Source: Flavobacterium sp. GSB-24 (GTDB lineage Bacteria > Bacteroidota > Bacteroidia > Flavobacteriales > Flavobacteriaceae). Taken from it: a stretch of DNA of 64,000 nt. The position numbers and the translations under genes are program-made. How positions within the stretch are numbered: position 1 is the first letter of the stretch; each line of letters starts with the position of its first letter. This document shows, one piece after another, positions 24,905 to 34,438 of the stretch. The stretch spans positions 3,224,001-3,288,000 of the forward strand of contig NZ_AP027043.1 of NCBI RefSeq assembly GCF_027924665.1. The letters are read 5' to 3'. The notes under the pieces are model-generated. The model saw nothing but the letters and a program-made list of their open reading frames with translations, did no database searches and was not told where the DNA came from.

Positions 24905-27823
24905 TTATTGTTTACTGATAGAAATTGCTTTAGAAGCAGCATTTGTTTTTACAAAATAGATACCCGTTGGATGTTCTGAAATAGAAATTAAATTTCCTTT
25001 TCCTTGTTTTACTTTAGTTCCTAAAGGCGAATAAACAGTCCATTCTAATTCTTTAGATAAGTGGAATATTCCAGTTGAAGGATTTGGAAAAACAATGATT
25101 TTATTGGATTGTCCATTTGGATTTTCAACGCCAAGACTGCAATTATGCACCATGTAAGCAATTTCTTTTTTATTGTTTCCAATGGTATTGCTAACCGTTA
25201 ATGAAACGGTTTTTGTTCCTTCGGTTGAATAAATTACGCTGTGAGGACCAATTCCTGTTGCAGTTGCGGGCGTCGCATTTTCACCAAAATTCCACACATA
25301 ATTATCAACAGTTCCAACCGAAACAGAAGTAAAAGTAACGGCAGTATTAAGGCATCCCATTTGGGTATTAACTTCAAAATCTGCAATTGGTGCAGTTGTG
25401 CTTCCCGTTATTACAAATTCCATTTTATTAACGTTGATGTCGCCTTCTTCAAAAAATAAAGTAATCACACGCGCCCCCTGCGTTAAAGGAATGTTTGGAA
25501 TGGTAACTGTCTGCCAAGCCTGAAAGCCAGTAGTATTTGGAATATTTACCGTTCCAGTTACATTTACACCATCGACTTCAAGATGTAATTTTCGGGTATT
25601 ATAAGGCGATGCGACTCTTAGATTGATATTATAATTTCCTGTTGTATTTACTCTTGCAGTGTATTTGAGCCATTCGTTTTTAGCCACATACGCAAGATTA
25701 AATCCGCCTTCGCTGCAAGCTTCAGTTCCTACGCCATCGCCAGCTCTGTAAGCTGTGTCACCGCCGCCATTGCTGTCAAAATAAGCACTTGGACCAACGT
25801 CATAATTTTCAGCTTCGATAATGCCTGGAATTTGAGCTATTATTCCTAAATAAGGTGCGTTTGGAAGTGTTGTTGCCGTATAAACAGCTGTGTAAACTGC
25901 GGTTCCTGTTGCAGGTGCTTTGAAGGTTTGATTAGCCGCTCCGCCATGATCCCAATGATCAAAGTCATATCTAATGTTTCCAACATATTGCGGAGTTGGA
26001 GCATTTAGTGTCTGCAAAGAGGCATTGGCTACAACTTGTTTTGTTGATGGTGCTGTAACTGGTTTTTGGTTGAATTCTAAAGCCAATAGAGCAGGAGAGC
26101 TTGTTACAGTTACATCTACTAAATTTGGTTTAATGTCTACAAAGGTTGATGCTGTTAAGCCATTGCTGTCGGTTACTTTTACTGTAAAACGATACCAAAC
26201 ATTTGGTGTTTTTTCGCCTTGATTAGATGCTGTAAAATCACCAGATTTTACGCCTTGCGGACTTGCACCAGGATGTGAATGCCCAGCTCCTGGAATATCT
26301 TCGTGGAAAAGATCAATATTCCATGAAAATGCACTTGCTGGTAATGTTCCATCTTCAATATCTGTTGCTGTTGCTTCAAAATGAACTACATCATCGGCAT
26401 TCCATTTTAAAGTTGGTAAAGGAGAAACAATCGTAACTGTTGGAGCATTACTAAATGGTGTTACTGTTAACGTTGCAGGATTACTGGTTACATTGCCTGC
26501 AGTATTGCTAACTATCACTCTATAAGCACCTGCATTTGCTGTTGTAACATTCGAAATGGTATAAGAAGCAGCATTTGCTCCCGAAATATTTACATTATTA
26601 AACTGCCATTGATAGGAAAGCCCAACGCCGCTTGCAGAAACCGTAAAAGTTACAGGAGTAGTCTGCATAATACTTTGAGAAACAGGATGATTTACTATTG
26701 TTGGCGCAGCAGTTTCTATATAATCAAGTTTAATTAGCGAACCATTATTTCCGTAAGCGCAATAATAAATATAACCATCGTTGCCTAACATCATTCCGAG
26801 TGCTTGCTGGTGTGGTGCGGTATAAAACTCAGTTGAAACTGGATCTGGAATATTAGGATCGAAAGATCGAATGGCATTTCGAAGAAAATCTTTTATAATA
26901 AATTTTCCCTGAAGATCAGGATAACGAGGCGTTGTTGGATTGTATAATAAGCCATTGGTCAAAGCATTTCCGATACTTCCGGTTGCATAAGTAAATATCG
27001 GATTGGTAAATAAATTGGTTTCTGTTTGTTTTCCATCGCCACCTTGTGGGTGTCCCCAAGCATAATTGCGAATTGCTGGATTGCTGATTTCGTTTACTTC
27101 TTCCCATGAAGTTCCAACATCCAGTACAAATAATTTATTGGCTGTTGTATTGGCAACTAACCTCCAAGGATTTCTAAATCCATAAACCCAGATGCTTTGT
27201 CTTTGTACAGAACCGGTTCCATAATACGGATTTCCAGGCGCGGGCAGACCGTCTTCTGTTAGCCGAAGAATTTTTCCTTTATAAGTATCAAGATCTTGTG
27301 AGTTTGTATTTTGCTGACTATCTCCAACGGTTACATATAGAAATCCGTTAAAGAACTTTAAATCACCACCATTATGAAATCCACCGCCAATAGGTTCTAA
27401 AAGTAGAATTTCCTGTCTGCTGACTACTTGATTAGCATTATCGATTTTGACTCTCTCAATACGATGTCGGATTACACCGCCGTCGTTAATGGCGTAGAAT
27501 ACATAAATGTAACCATTTGTGGTAAAGTTGGGATGCAGGGTTAATCCAAGTAAACCTTGTTCATTGTCCGTTACAGTAGTTACAGTAAAAACAGTCGAGA
27601 CAGCATTGTTTTGAAATACTTTGACAATTCCGCCTCTTTCTGCAATAAAAATTCTTCCATCAGAAGATTGTTCCAGTGCGAGCCCTTCTTTAATGACCGC
27701 TGTAGGAGCTAGGTTTTGGGTAATATATTGTGAATAGGATTGCAGCGAAAGTAATAAAGCAAAAATTGATAAGAAATAATTGAACAATCGCTTTTTGATA
27801 CTAAAGGGTAGATTTTTTCTCAT
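24905..27823 (-). CDS. Secreted PQQ-dependent sugar dehydrogenase with Ig, CBM6, PKD and T9SS domains
   Basis: This 972-residue protein has a signal peptide (about 1-31), a GSDH beta-propeller of soluble aldose/sorbosone dehydrogenase type (EGLALEQSSDGRIFIAERGG, then FHNGGDLKFFNGFLYVTVGD, VYGFRNPWRLV), an Ig-like domain (about 375-455), a CBM6-like sugar-binding module (about 665-790, IIEAENYD), a PKD domain (about 800-890), and a C-terminal type IX secretion sorting domain (VFPNPSTGIFHLS onward). It is exported to or past the outer surface and probably oxidises a sugar there or binds glycans. No PQQ synthesis genes are in view. The many added modules make it much larger than bacterial Asd/Hip propellers. 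Confidence 0.92.
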   Translation of the reverse strand: MRKNLPFSIKKRLFNYFLSIFALLLSLQSYSQYITQNLAPTAVIKEGLALEQSSDGRIFIAERGGIVKVFQNNAVSTVFTVTTVTDNEQGLLGLTLHPNFTTNGYIYVFYAINDGGVIRHRIERVKIDNANQVVSRQEILLLEPIGGGFHNGGDLKFFNGFLYVTVGDSQQNTNSQDLDTYKGKILRLTEDGLPAPGNPYYGTGSVQRQSIWVYGFRNPWRLVANTTANKLFVLDVGTSWEEVNEISNPAIRNYAWGHPQGGDGKQTETNLFTNPIFTYATGSIGNALTNGLLYNPTTPRYPDLQGKFIIKDFLRNAIRSFDPNIPDPVSTEFYTAPHQQALGMMLGNDGYIYYCAYGNNGSLIKLDYIETAAPTIVNHPVSQSIMQTTPVTFTVSASGVGLSYQWQFNNVNISGANAASYTISNVTTANAGAYRVIVSNTAGNVTSNPATLTVTPFSNAPTVTIVSPLPTLKWNADDVVHFEATATDIEDGTLPASAFSWNIDLFHEDIPGAGHSHPGASPQGVKSGDFTASNQGEKTPNVWYRFTVKVTDSNGLTASTFVDIKPNLVDVTVTSSPALLALEFNQKPVTAPSTKQVVANASLQTLNAPTPQYVGNIRYDFDHWDHGGAANQTFKAPATGTAVYTAVYTATTLPNAPYLGIIAQIPGIIEAENYDVGPSAYFDSNGGGDTAYRAGDGVGTEACSEGGFNLAYVAKNEWLKYTARVNTTGNYNINLRVASPYNTRKLHLEVDGVNVTGTVNIPNTTGFQAWQTVTIPNIPLTQGARVITLFFEEGDINVNKMEFVITGSTTAPIADFEVNTQMGCLNTAVTFTSVSVGTVDNYVWNFGENATPATATGIGPHSVIYSTEGTKTVSLTVSNTIGNNKKEIAYMVHNCSLGVENPNGQSNKIIVFPNPSTGIFHLSKELEWTVYSPLGTKVKQGKGNLISISEHPTGIYFVKTNAASKAISISKQ

Positions 27824-28165
27824 AATTATTCAGAATTTAGATGATTTGGGTATTTCAAATTTAATCTTTTTCTGTACAATATATTGATCTTCAAATGTTA
27901 TGTTTTTTACATATTGAGTATCATAATGTCAAAACACGAGAAACGCTGCGATGACAAATTTGCTGTAAAGTTTTTGTAGTGTTTTAGTTTTTAGCCAAAA
28001 GGTTCCACAGAAGGAACTGCAATTCCTGATTTCGCAGAAAATGTTTGGCGAAAGCCTTATCTTCTGTTGAAGAATTTGCTTTTTAAAAATTTAGTAAGAT
28101 TCTTTTTTACATATTAAACCCGACAGGTTTTAAAAACCTGTCGGGTTTATTTACATTAGAAAAAA
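27824..28165. other. Intergenic region with a strong hairpin
   Basis: No gene was found in these 342 bp. The left part holds the promoter region of the sugar dehydrogenase gene. The right part holds a hairpin, given separately. Confidence 0.5.
28116..28148 (-). terminator. 15-bp perfect hairpin after the unknown gene
   Basis: AAACCCGACAGGTTT at 28116-28130 pairs perfectly with AAACCTGTCGGGTTT at 28134-28148 with a 3-nt loop. It lies 18 bp after the stop of the minus-strand gene at 28166. There is no clean U-run on the minus side, but stem length makes termination likely. The ACCTGTCGGGTTT stem is also a motif I recall as dispersed in flavobacteria. Confidence 0.65.
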
Positions 28166-28891
28166 TTATTTACCATATCTTTTATCAAAATGCGCACTTA
28201 CATCAAATTGGTTATTCTCAATTTGTTCTAAGATTTCAAGAAATGTTATTTTCATTTTAAGAATCATTGGCTCAGCATCGTGAATTAAAGAGTATACATT
28301 TTGTTTATTATCTACTGCAATATAATTTCCGTCTTCTAAATCGTAAATGACATAAAAAGTTCTTCCATTAAAATCAATATCAAATAATTCATTATAGTTT
28401 AGTTTTTCTCTAATATTACTATCTAAGCTATCATAAAACAAATCAATTTCGTTTGGAGGAAAATCAAAACGTGTCATTGAAAAATTTGTATTATCAATCG
28501 ATGATAATTTAAATTCATCTAATTGATAAGTTGAATTTGTAATTTTTAAACCAGCGACCAAATTATCCTGAATTAAAAGTTCTATTTTTTCGAAACGATT
28601 ATTCTGTTTTGAAAAAATCCTAAGCCCTGAAATATGATAATTATTACCTCTTTTTTTGTATTTAAAAACGGTGTCTCCAACATAACCTATGGCAACATAT
28701 TTAAAATCAGGATATAATTCCCAATTTGTTAAGTCATAAAAATTACTATTTATAGTTTGATTTTTTATTTCAGATAATTTTTCAGGTAATGCTTCAATTA
28801 TAGTATTAAAAAGTTTTCTTTGCTCTTTTCTAATTGCATTGTATTTGTATGGAGGGAAAATTGCTCCTAATGCTTTTTGTAAAATATTCAT
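28166..28891 (-). CDS. Unknown cytoplasmic protein
   Basis: I do not recognise this 241-residue protein. It has no signal peptide and no membrane segment. Charged N-terminal helices (MNILQKALGAIFPPYKYNAIRKEQRKL region) precede a beta-rich middle (DFKYVAIGYVGDTVFKYKK) and a C-terminal helix (MILKMKITFLEILEQIENN). Its GC content appears lower than that of the thiolase gene beside it. It begins on the base next to the thiolase stop, so the two may be co-transcribed. The size and two-part layout recall SUKH-type immunity or similar small adaptor families, but I cannot support a family call. Confidence 0.75.
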   Translation of the reverse strand: MNILQKALGAIFPPYKYNAIRKEQRKLFNTIIEALPEKLSEIKNQTINSNFYDLTNWELYPDFKYVAIGYVGDTVFKYKKRGNNYHISGLRIFSKQNNRFEKIELLIQDNLVAGLKITNSTYQLDEFKLSSIDNTNFSMTRFDFPPNEIDLFYDSLDSNIREKLNYNELFDIDFNGRTFYVIYDLEDGNYIAVDNKQNVYSLIHDAEPMILKMKITFLEILEQIENNQFDVSAHFDKRYGK

Positions 28892-30169
28892 TTATTTCTC
28901 GATTATCATAGTAACGCCTTGTCCACCAGCGGCACAAATAGAGACAAAACCTCTTCCAGAACCTTTTTCGTTAAGCAATTTTGCCATTACGCCAATGATT
29001 CTGCCGCCAGTTGCAGCAAAGGGATGAGCGGCTGCTAAGCTGCTTCCTTTTACGTTTAATTTATTTCGATCAATAGATCCTAAAGCTTTTTTTAAACCAA
29101 TCGATTCGCTGAGTTCTGGACTTTCCCAAATTTTTAAAGTAGCTAAAACCTGTGCGGCAAAAGCTTCGTGAATTTCATAATAATCAAAGTCCTGAAGATT
29201 TAATCCTGCTTTTTCGAGCATTCTGGAAGCAGCAAATAGTGGAGCTAATAAAAGGTTCTGCTGATTTTTAACGTATTCGATAGCAGCAATTTCTGCAAAC
29301 GTAATGTAAGCCAAAATAGGAAGCCCTTGTTCTTTTGCCCATTCTTCGCTTGCTAGAAGAATACAAGAAGCCCCATCTGTTAACGGCGTAGAATTTCCTG
29401 CCGTCAAAGTACCGTTTACTTTATCGAAAGCTGGATTTAGCTTGGCTAATTTTTCAATTGTGCTGTCTTTGCGTAAATTGTTATCTTTTTCTAATCCGTT
29501 GAAAGGCGTAATCATATCATTAAAAAATCCTTCATCATAAGCTTTTGCCATATTCAAGTGACTTTTTAAAGCAAATTGATCTTGATCTTCTCTTGAGATT
29601 TTATAATGTTTGGCAGTGATTTCGGTATGCCCGCCCATTGAAAGTCCAGTTTGCGATTCTTCATTTTTAGGAACTAACGGACTGAAATCTTTTGGGCGAA
29701 GTTTTAGAAATAATTTGATTTTTTCTCCCAATGATTTTGCTTTTCTAGCATCTAATAATATTTTTCTAAGCTTTTCGCTGACAGCAATCGGCATATCACT
29801 AATAGAATCGACACCACCTGCAATTCCAGATTCAATTTGTCCCAGGGCAATTTTATTAGCGATATAAACTGCGCTTTCAATTCCAGTGTCACATGCCTGC
29901 TGTAAATCGCACGCAGGAGTTGCAGGATCAAGACTAGTCTGCATCACACATTCGCGGATCAAATTATTGTCATAGGTATGTTTAATAACCGCTCCGCCAG
30001 CAACTTCGCCTAATAATTTTCCTTTCAGCCCGTATTTATCAATAAGACCAGTGAGTGCTGCGGTCATCATTTCTTTATTGCCAACACTCGAATAAGCCGT
30101 ATTGGCTCTTGCAAAAGGTATTCTATTGTAACCTACAATGGCTACTTTTCTTATTGTATCTGGCTTCAT
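28892..30169 (-). CDS. Acetyl-CoA C-acyltransferase (FadI-like thiolase)
   Basis: This 425-residue enzyme cleaves 3-ketoacyl-CoA with CoA in beta-oxidation, or condenses acyl-CoAs. The catalytic Cys lies in LQQACDTGIESAV (about residue 95), and the C-terminal half has the His motif AAAHPFAATGGRI and CAAGGQG with the second catalytic Cys. The N-terminal RKVAIVGYNRIPFARANTAY and the long insert (KLRPKDFSPLVPKNEE region) fit the FadI subgroup. FadJ-type partner genes are not in the window. Upstream is the divergent TonB receptor gene. Confidence 0.9.
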   Translation of the reverse strand: MKPDTIRKVAIVGYNRIPFARANTAYSSVGNKEMMTAALTGLIDKYGLKGKLLGEVAGGAVIKHTYDNNLIRECVMQTSLDPATPACDLQQACDTGIESAVYIANKIALGQIESGIAGGVDSISDMPIAVSEKLRKILLDARKAKSLGEKIKLFLKLRPKDFSPLVPKNEESQTGLSMGGHTEITAKHYKISREDQDQFALKSHLNMAKAYDEGFFNDMITPFNGLEKDNNLRKDSTIEKLAKLNPAFDKVNGTLTAGNSTPLTDGASCILLASEEWAKEQGLPILAYITFAEIAAIEYVKNQQNLLLAPLFAASRMLEKAGLNLQDFDYYEIHEAFAAQVLATLKIWESPELSESIGLKKALGSIDRNKLNVKGSSLAAAHPFAATGGRIIGVMAKLLNEKGSGRGFVSICAAGGQGVTMIIEK

Positions 30170-30351
30170 GTCAATATTTTATTAAGTGAATTTTGTGTTG
30201 AATTTGGAATCATAAAGATAAAAAGAGATTCTGTTATAAATACTTAACCTAGATTAATTTATCAGGAAATAACTTAATAAGGCTGTTTGAATCTAATTTT
30301 ACTGCTGATTTTTTATAAATTGTTATATTTATTTAGAACGGATAAAAATAA

Positions 30352-30383
30352 TTTGGAAAACCGAATATTTGAAATTACTTTTG
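30352..30383 (+). promoter_or_regulatory. Bacteroidota-type promoter for the TonB receptor
   Basis: TTTG at 30352-30355, 20 bp, then TACTTTTG at 30376-30383 match the Bacteroidota -33/-7 consensus (TTTG, TAnnTTTG). The element ends 25 bp before the receptor ATG, giving a short leader. No obvious operator palindrome was seen in the spacer. Confidence 0.6.
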
Positions 30384-30408
30384 CCCAGCAATTTAAAATC
30401 AAACCAAA

Positions 30409-32802
30409 ATGAAAATAATTTTTAATAAAGGAGTTTACATTTTTGCGCTTCTATTATGTTCGATAACTATGATGGGACAGGACTTTGGAAAAGTAGCAGG
30501 TAAAATTTCTTTAAGCGGTAACACTGCTGCCGAAAATATAGCTGTAACACTAAAAGGGACTAAATATTCTGATGTTACGACTGTTTCAGGACAATATGAA
30601 ATTACGAGAGTAAAACCAGGAAATTATACGATTGTAGTTCGTGCGGTGGGAATTGCTCCAGTGGAAGCCAATATTGTAGTGACAGCAAAACAAACTACGA
30701 CTAAAAACTTTTCGTTAAACGAAAGTCAAGAAGATCTTCAGGAAGTTGTAATTACGAAAAACAAATATAAACAGGATAAACCATCAATGTCTTTGCGTCT
30801 TCAGACACCAGTGCTTGAAATTCCGCAAAACATACAAATTGTAAGTGCTCAAACTTTAAAAGATCAGCAAATTACAAGTATGAGCGATGGAGTAATCCGT
30901 AACGTGAGCGGTGCTGTGCGTTTGGAACATTGGGGAGATTTGTATACCAATATTACCATGAGAGGTTCACAGATTCAGGCATTTAGAAACGGATTTAATG
31001 TTGTTTCTTCTTTCTGGGGACCATTGACAGAAGATATGAGTTTTGTAGATCATATCGAATTTGTGAAAGGGCCGGCTGGATTTATGCTTTCGAGCGGAGA
31101 TCCAAGCGGACTTTATAATGTGGTGACTAAAAAACCAACAGGCGTTACAAAAGGAGAAGTTAGTGCTTTGGTTGGAAGCTATGATTTTTACAGAGTAAGT
31201 GTAGACCTTGACGGAAAATTAGATAAAAAAGGAAAATTATTATACCGTTTTAATGGAGCTGCACAAAAGAAAGGTTCATTCCGTCCGTTTGAGCATAATG
31301 ACCGTTACGTAATTGCTCCAGTAATTTCATACCAATTTGATGACAAAACAAAATTGACATTTGAATACAATTTTCAATATGCAAACATGACAGAAGTTGG
31401 TTCTTATTATGTTTTTGGACCTAAAGATGGTGGTTATGCTACACTGCCGCGTGATTTCACTATGACAGCGCCAGGTTTACCAGATACCAACATACAAGAT
31501 CACAGCGGGTATTTGCAGTTTGAACATAAATTTGATGATAACTGGAAGTTAACGGCTCAGACATCTTATTTTAAATACATTCAACAAGGTTATAGCTCAT
31601 GGCCAAGTACTGTTGGTTCTGACGAAAATGCGCTTGGAGCAGGGAATATTATTAGAAATGTTGGTATTTGGGATGCAGAAAGTAATATGTATTTAGGACA
31701 GATTTTCGTTAATGGAAAATTCAATACAGGTAGCGTTTCGCACAAAATATTAGGAGGAATAGATTTAGGAAGTAAAGATTACATGGCAGATTGGGGACAA
31801 TCTCATGATTTAGATACTGCTGCAAGTCCTTTCAATGTATATAATCCAAATTATGGCACACCTTCTAACGGTTATCCTGCTTTCGATCATGAAACTCCTT
31901 TAAGCCAGAGAGCAGGAGGACTTTATGGTTCAGAATATGCAGCTGGATATATTCAGGATGAACTTGGTTTTTTTCAAAATAAATTAAGATTGACTCTTGC
32001 TGCAAGATACACTTGGATTAGCCAGACTAGTGCCTATGACGTACCTCAAGAAGACAGCCACATTACACCTCGTGCGGGTTTGAGTTATTCTATTACTGAT
32101 GATTTTGCGATTTATGGACTATATGATCAAGCCTTTACACCTCAATCTGGAATTACTCAGAATGGAGATCCTATAAAACCGCTCACAGGTAATAACATTG
32201 AATTTGGTATCAAAAAAGACTGGTTTGATGGCTCATGGAATACTACTTTGTCTGCTTACAGAATTATAAAGAAAAATGAGCTCACTGCCGATCCAACAAA
32301 TGGACCGAATGATATTTATAAAGTTATCTTGGGAGAAAAAAGGGCAGAAGGTTTGGAGTTTGATATTAGAGGAAAACTTTTTGACGGTCTTAATTTAATT
32401 GCCAACTATGCTTTTACAGAATCTATTGTAACAGAATCAAGATTAACCAGTATTGCTGTTGGAAGCACAGTTCCAGGATATGCTAAACATACAGCAAACG
32501 CCTGGTTAAATTATACAGTCCAAAACGGAAAATTAAAAGGTTTTGGCGCTTCTATTGGAGGAACTTTTCTTGACGGCCGCCAGACAGATACTTGGAGTGA
32601 AGGTCTTCAAAAACTGCCATCTTATTTTAAACTTGATGGAGGTTTATCTTATGAAACAGGGAAAGTTAAAGTTACAGCAAACGTATTTAATATCTTAGAC
32701 AAATACTTATACAGCGGTTCGTACTACAAATGGCTAGAGGCTTATTATTGGCAGGCAGAACCTGGAAGAAACTTTAGAGTGGGGGTTACTTATAAGTTCT
32801 AG
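30409..32802 (+). CDS. TonB-dependent siderophore receptor
   Basis: This 797-residue outer-membrane receptor has a signal peptide (about 1-23), a carboxypeptidase-like repeat (KVAGKISLSGNTAAENIAV to about residue 105), a plug (ETP-like VLEIPQNIQIVSAQTLKDQ, GVIRNVSGAVRLEHWGD, FVKGPAGFMLSSGDPSGLYN) and a barrel ending in RNFRVGVTYKF. Plug features match FhuE/FpvA/ferrichrome-type receptors. It stands alone in its direction, after a well-formed promoter and before a heptad array. No siderophore synthesis or periplasmic binding genes adjoin it, so it probably serves foreign siderophores. Confidence 0.93.
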   Translation: MKIIFNKGVYIFALLLCSITMMGQDFGKVAGKISLSGNTAAENIAVTLKGTKYSDVTTVSGQYEITRVKPGNYTIVVRAVGIAPVEANIVVTAKQTTTKNFSLNESQEDLQEVVITKNKYKQDKPSMSLRLQTPVLEIPQNIQIVSAQTLKDQQITSMSDGVIRNVSGAVRLEHWGDLYTNITMRGSQIQAFRNGFNVVSSFWGPLTEDMSFVDHIEFVKGPAGFMLSSGDPSGLYNVVTKKPTGVTKGEVSALVGSYDFYRVSVDLDGKLDKKGKLLYRFNGAAQKKGSFRPFEHNDRYVIAPVISYQFDDKTKLTFEYNFQYANMTEVGSYYVFGPKDGGYATLPRDFTMTAPGLPDTNIQDHSGYLQFEHKFDDNWKLTAQTSYFKYIQQGYSSWPSTVGSDENALGAGNIIRNVGIWDAESNMYLGQIFVNGKFNTGSVSHKILGGIDLGSKDYMADWGQSHDLDTAASPFNVYNPNYGTPSNGYPAFDHETPLSQRAGGLYGSEYAAGYIQDELGFFQNKLRLTLAARYTWISQTSAYDVPQEDSHITPRAGLSYSITDDFAIYGLYDQAFTPQSGITQNGDPIKPLTGNNIEFGIKKDWFDGSWNTTLSAYRIIKKNELTADPTNGPNDIYKVILGEKRAEGLEFDIRGKLFDGLNLIANYAFTESIVTESRLTSIAVGSTVPGYAKHTANAWLNYTVQNGKLKGFGASIGGTFLDGRQTDTWSEGLQKLPSYFKLDGGLSYETGKVKVTANVFNILDKYLYSGSYYKWLEAYYWQAEPGRNFRVGVTYKF

Positions 32803-32804
32803 TA

Positions 32805-32912
32805 TTTAGTTATAAGCTGTAAGTTATAAGCTGTAAGTTATAAGTTATGAGTTATGAGTTAGGATTGAAGTTATTAGTTTCAATTCATAACTCATAATTC
32901 ATAATTCACAAT
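32805..32912. repeat. Foldback heptad array between convergent genes
   Basis: Right after the receptor stop come TAAGCTG/TAAGTTA and TTATGAG heptads, then past a short spacer the opposite-type units CATAACT, CATAATT and CACAATT run up to the stop of the luciferase-like gene at 32919. The two arms are partly complementary, so the array could form a long imperfect stem and may act as the shared terminator. Confidence 0.8.
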
Positions 32913-32918
32913 TCAAAA

Positions 32919-33941
32919 CTATCCCTTTCTAATTAAAGGAATTAATTTTGTTCCAATTAATTCTATGGCATTCATTAATTGTTTGTGTGTTAATCCGGCG
33001 TTGTCCATTTGAAAAGTAAATCGATCTACACCTCCAAGTGCTTCACTGTGGCGCAGGATTTTCTCTGCAGCTCTTTCTGGACTTCCAACAATTAAAACAC
33101 CTAAGTCATCAATTAATCCGTCAAATTTATCTTTTGTAACTGGAGGCCAGCCGCGTTCTCTTCCTAATTTCGTCCATAACTCCGCATAACCTGGATAATA
33201 ATCAGCAATAGCACTTTCTGTTGTTGAGCCAATATATCCTGGCGAATGCAATCCCACTTTTAATTCTTCTGGTTTATATCCTGCAGCTTGTCCAGCCTGA
33301 CGGTATAAATCAATTAAAGGTTTAAAACGATGTGTCTGCCCGCCAATAATGGCAACCATTAACGGAAGTCCAAGCGAACCTGCCCTAATAAAAGATTCAG
33401 GTGTTCCGCCAACTCCAAGCCAAATGGGTAATTTTTCTTGTAAAGCTCTCGGATAAACAGGAAGATTATTAATTGCCGGGCGAAATTTTCCTTCCCAAGT
33501 CACAAATTCATTATCGCGAATCTGTAAAAGTAAATCTAATTTTTCGCTGAAAAGCGCATCATAATCATTCAGATTATAGCCAAAAAGGGGATAAGCTTCA
33601 ATAGAAGAACCACGCCCTACAACAATTTCCGCCCTTCCCTTTGAAACCAAATCTAAAGTTGAAAAACTCTGGTACACCCGTACAGGATCTGCCGCACTCA
33701 AAACCGAAACAGCACTCGCTAAACGTATATTTTTTGTTCTGGCCGCTGCCGCACTTAAAATTACAGCTGTTGCAGAATCTAAAAACTCTTTTTTATGATG
33801 TTCTCCAATTCCGAAAACATCAAGGCCAACCTGATCTGCAAATTCAATTCTTTGTAATAACTGCTCCATAGCATCAACACTGCTAAGTGTGTTATCATCG
33901 CCATACATTGCCGAAGCAAAACTGTCTATTCCTATTTCCAT
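32919..33941 (-). CDS. LLM-class flavin-dependent oxidoreductase
   Basis: This 340-residue protein is a luciferase-like monooxygenase of the atypical-LLM group. It begins MEIGIDSFASAMYGDDNTL, with LLQRIEFADQVGLDVFGIGEHH near residues 30-50, the conserved RLASAVSVLSAADPVRVYQ, and IVVGRGSSIEAYPLFGY. Such enzymes use reduced flavin with an unknown aldehyde or sulfonate-like substrate. The start at 33941 is preferred; an in-frame ATG 15 codons upstream lies in heptad-repeat DNA and would add MLKAYSLKLIAKNKY, which has no place in the fold. Confidence 0.92.
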   Translation of the reverse strand: MEIGIDSFASAMYGDDNTLSSVDAMEQLLQRIEFADQVGLDVFGIGEHHKKEFLDSATAVILSAAAARTKNIRLASAVSVLSAADPVRVYQSFSTLDLVSKGRAEIVVGRGSSIEAYPLFGYNLNDYDALFSEKLDLLLQIRDNEFVTWEGKFRPAINNLPVYPRALQEKLPIWLGVGGTPESFIRAGSLGLPLMVAIIGGQTHRFKPLIDLYRQAGQAAGYKPEELKVGLHSPGYIGSTTESAIADYYPGYAELWTKLGRERGWPPVTKDKFDGLIDDLGVLIVGSPERAAEKILRHSEALGGVDRFTFQMDNAGLTHKQLMNAIELIGTKLIPLIRKG

Positions 33942-33950
33942 ATATTTATT

Positions 33951-34021
33951 TTTAGCTATAAGCTTTAGGCTGTAAGCTTTAAGCATTTTAGGAAGGCCTA
34001 CAGCCTATAGCTTAAAGCCTA
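33951..34021. repeat. Foldback heptad array (AAGCTTTAGGCTGT type)
   Basis: AGCTATAAGCTTTAGGCTGTAAGC units face GCCTACAGCCTATAGCTTAAAGCC units across a short spacer, giving an imperfect inverted repeat. It occupies the gap between the DUF1634 gene and the luciferase-like gene and supplies a false upstream ATG for the latter. Confidence 0.75.
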
Positions 34022-34030
34022 TTGCGAATA

Positions 34031-34438
34031 TTAATGTGAGAATCCGAATGAAATACTGATAATGATGATCGTAATTACAATTAATGTTATCCCCACATAT
34101 AGATAATCCTTTTCTACTAAAAATGAAAATAACGAAAGTAATACACGTAAAACGGGTGTCATGAACAGCAAAATAATTCCTGTAAAAATCAATGATTCTC
34201 CATTTCCTTGAATTGCTCCATTGTAAATATCTGCGATTACTTCAAATATATTGCGGTCGTTTTCCTTGAAAACAGAATAATCTTCTATTTGGCTTCCGTT
34301 GTGCATTAAGTACACAATTCCTCCCATAAAAGCTACTGCTAACGAAATCCAAACACCGTAACGAAGTAAGTTTCCTATGATTGACTGAAAGTCTTTTTCT
34401 CCAAATTTTTCTTCTTGTACCATATTAGATTTTTCCAT
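34031..34438 (-). CDS. DUF1634 family membrane protein
   Basis: This 135-residue protein has three hydrophobic segments (GVWISLAVAFMGGIVYLM, SLIFTGIILLFMTPVLRVLLSLF, YVGITLIVITIIIISI). DUF1634 proteins are encoded beside TauE/SafE permeases and probably assist them. Here the gene overlaps the permease gene by 14 bp if the first ATG is used; a second ATG five codons in (34423) would just avoid overlap. Function beyond the pairing is unknown. Confidence 0.88.
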   Translation of the reverse strand: MEKSNMVQEEKFGEKDFQSIIGNLLRYGVWISLAVAFMGGIVYLMHNGSQIEDYSVFKENDRNIFEVIADIYNGAIQGNGESLIFTGIILLFMTPVLRVLLSLFSFLVEKDYLYVGITLIVITIIIISISFGFSH

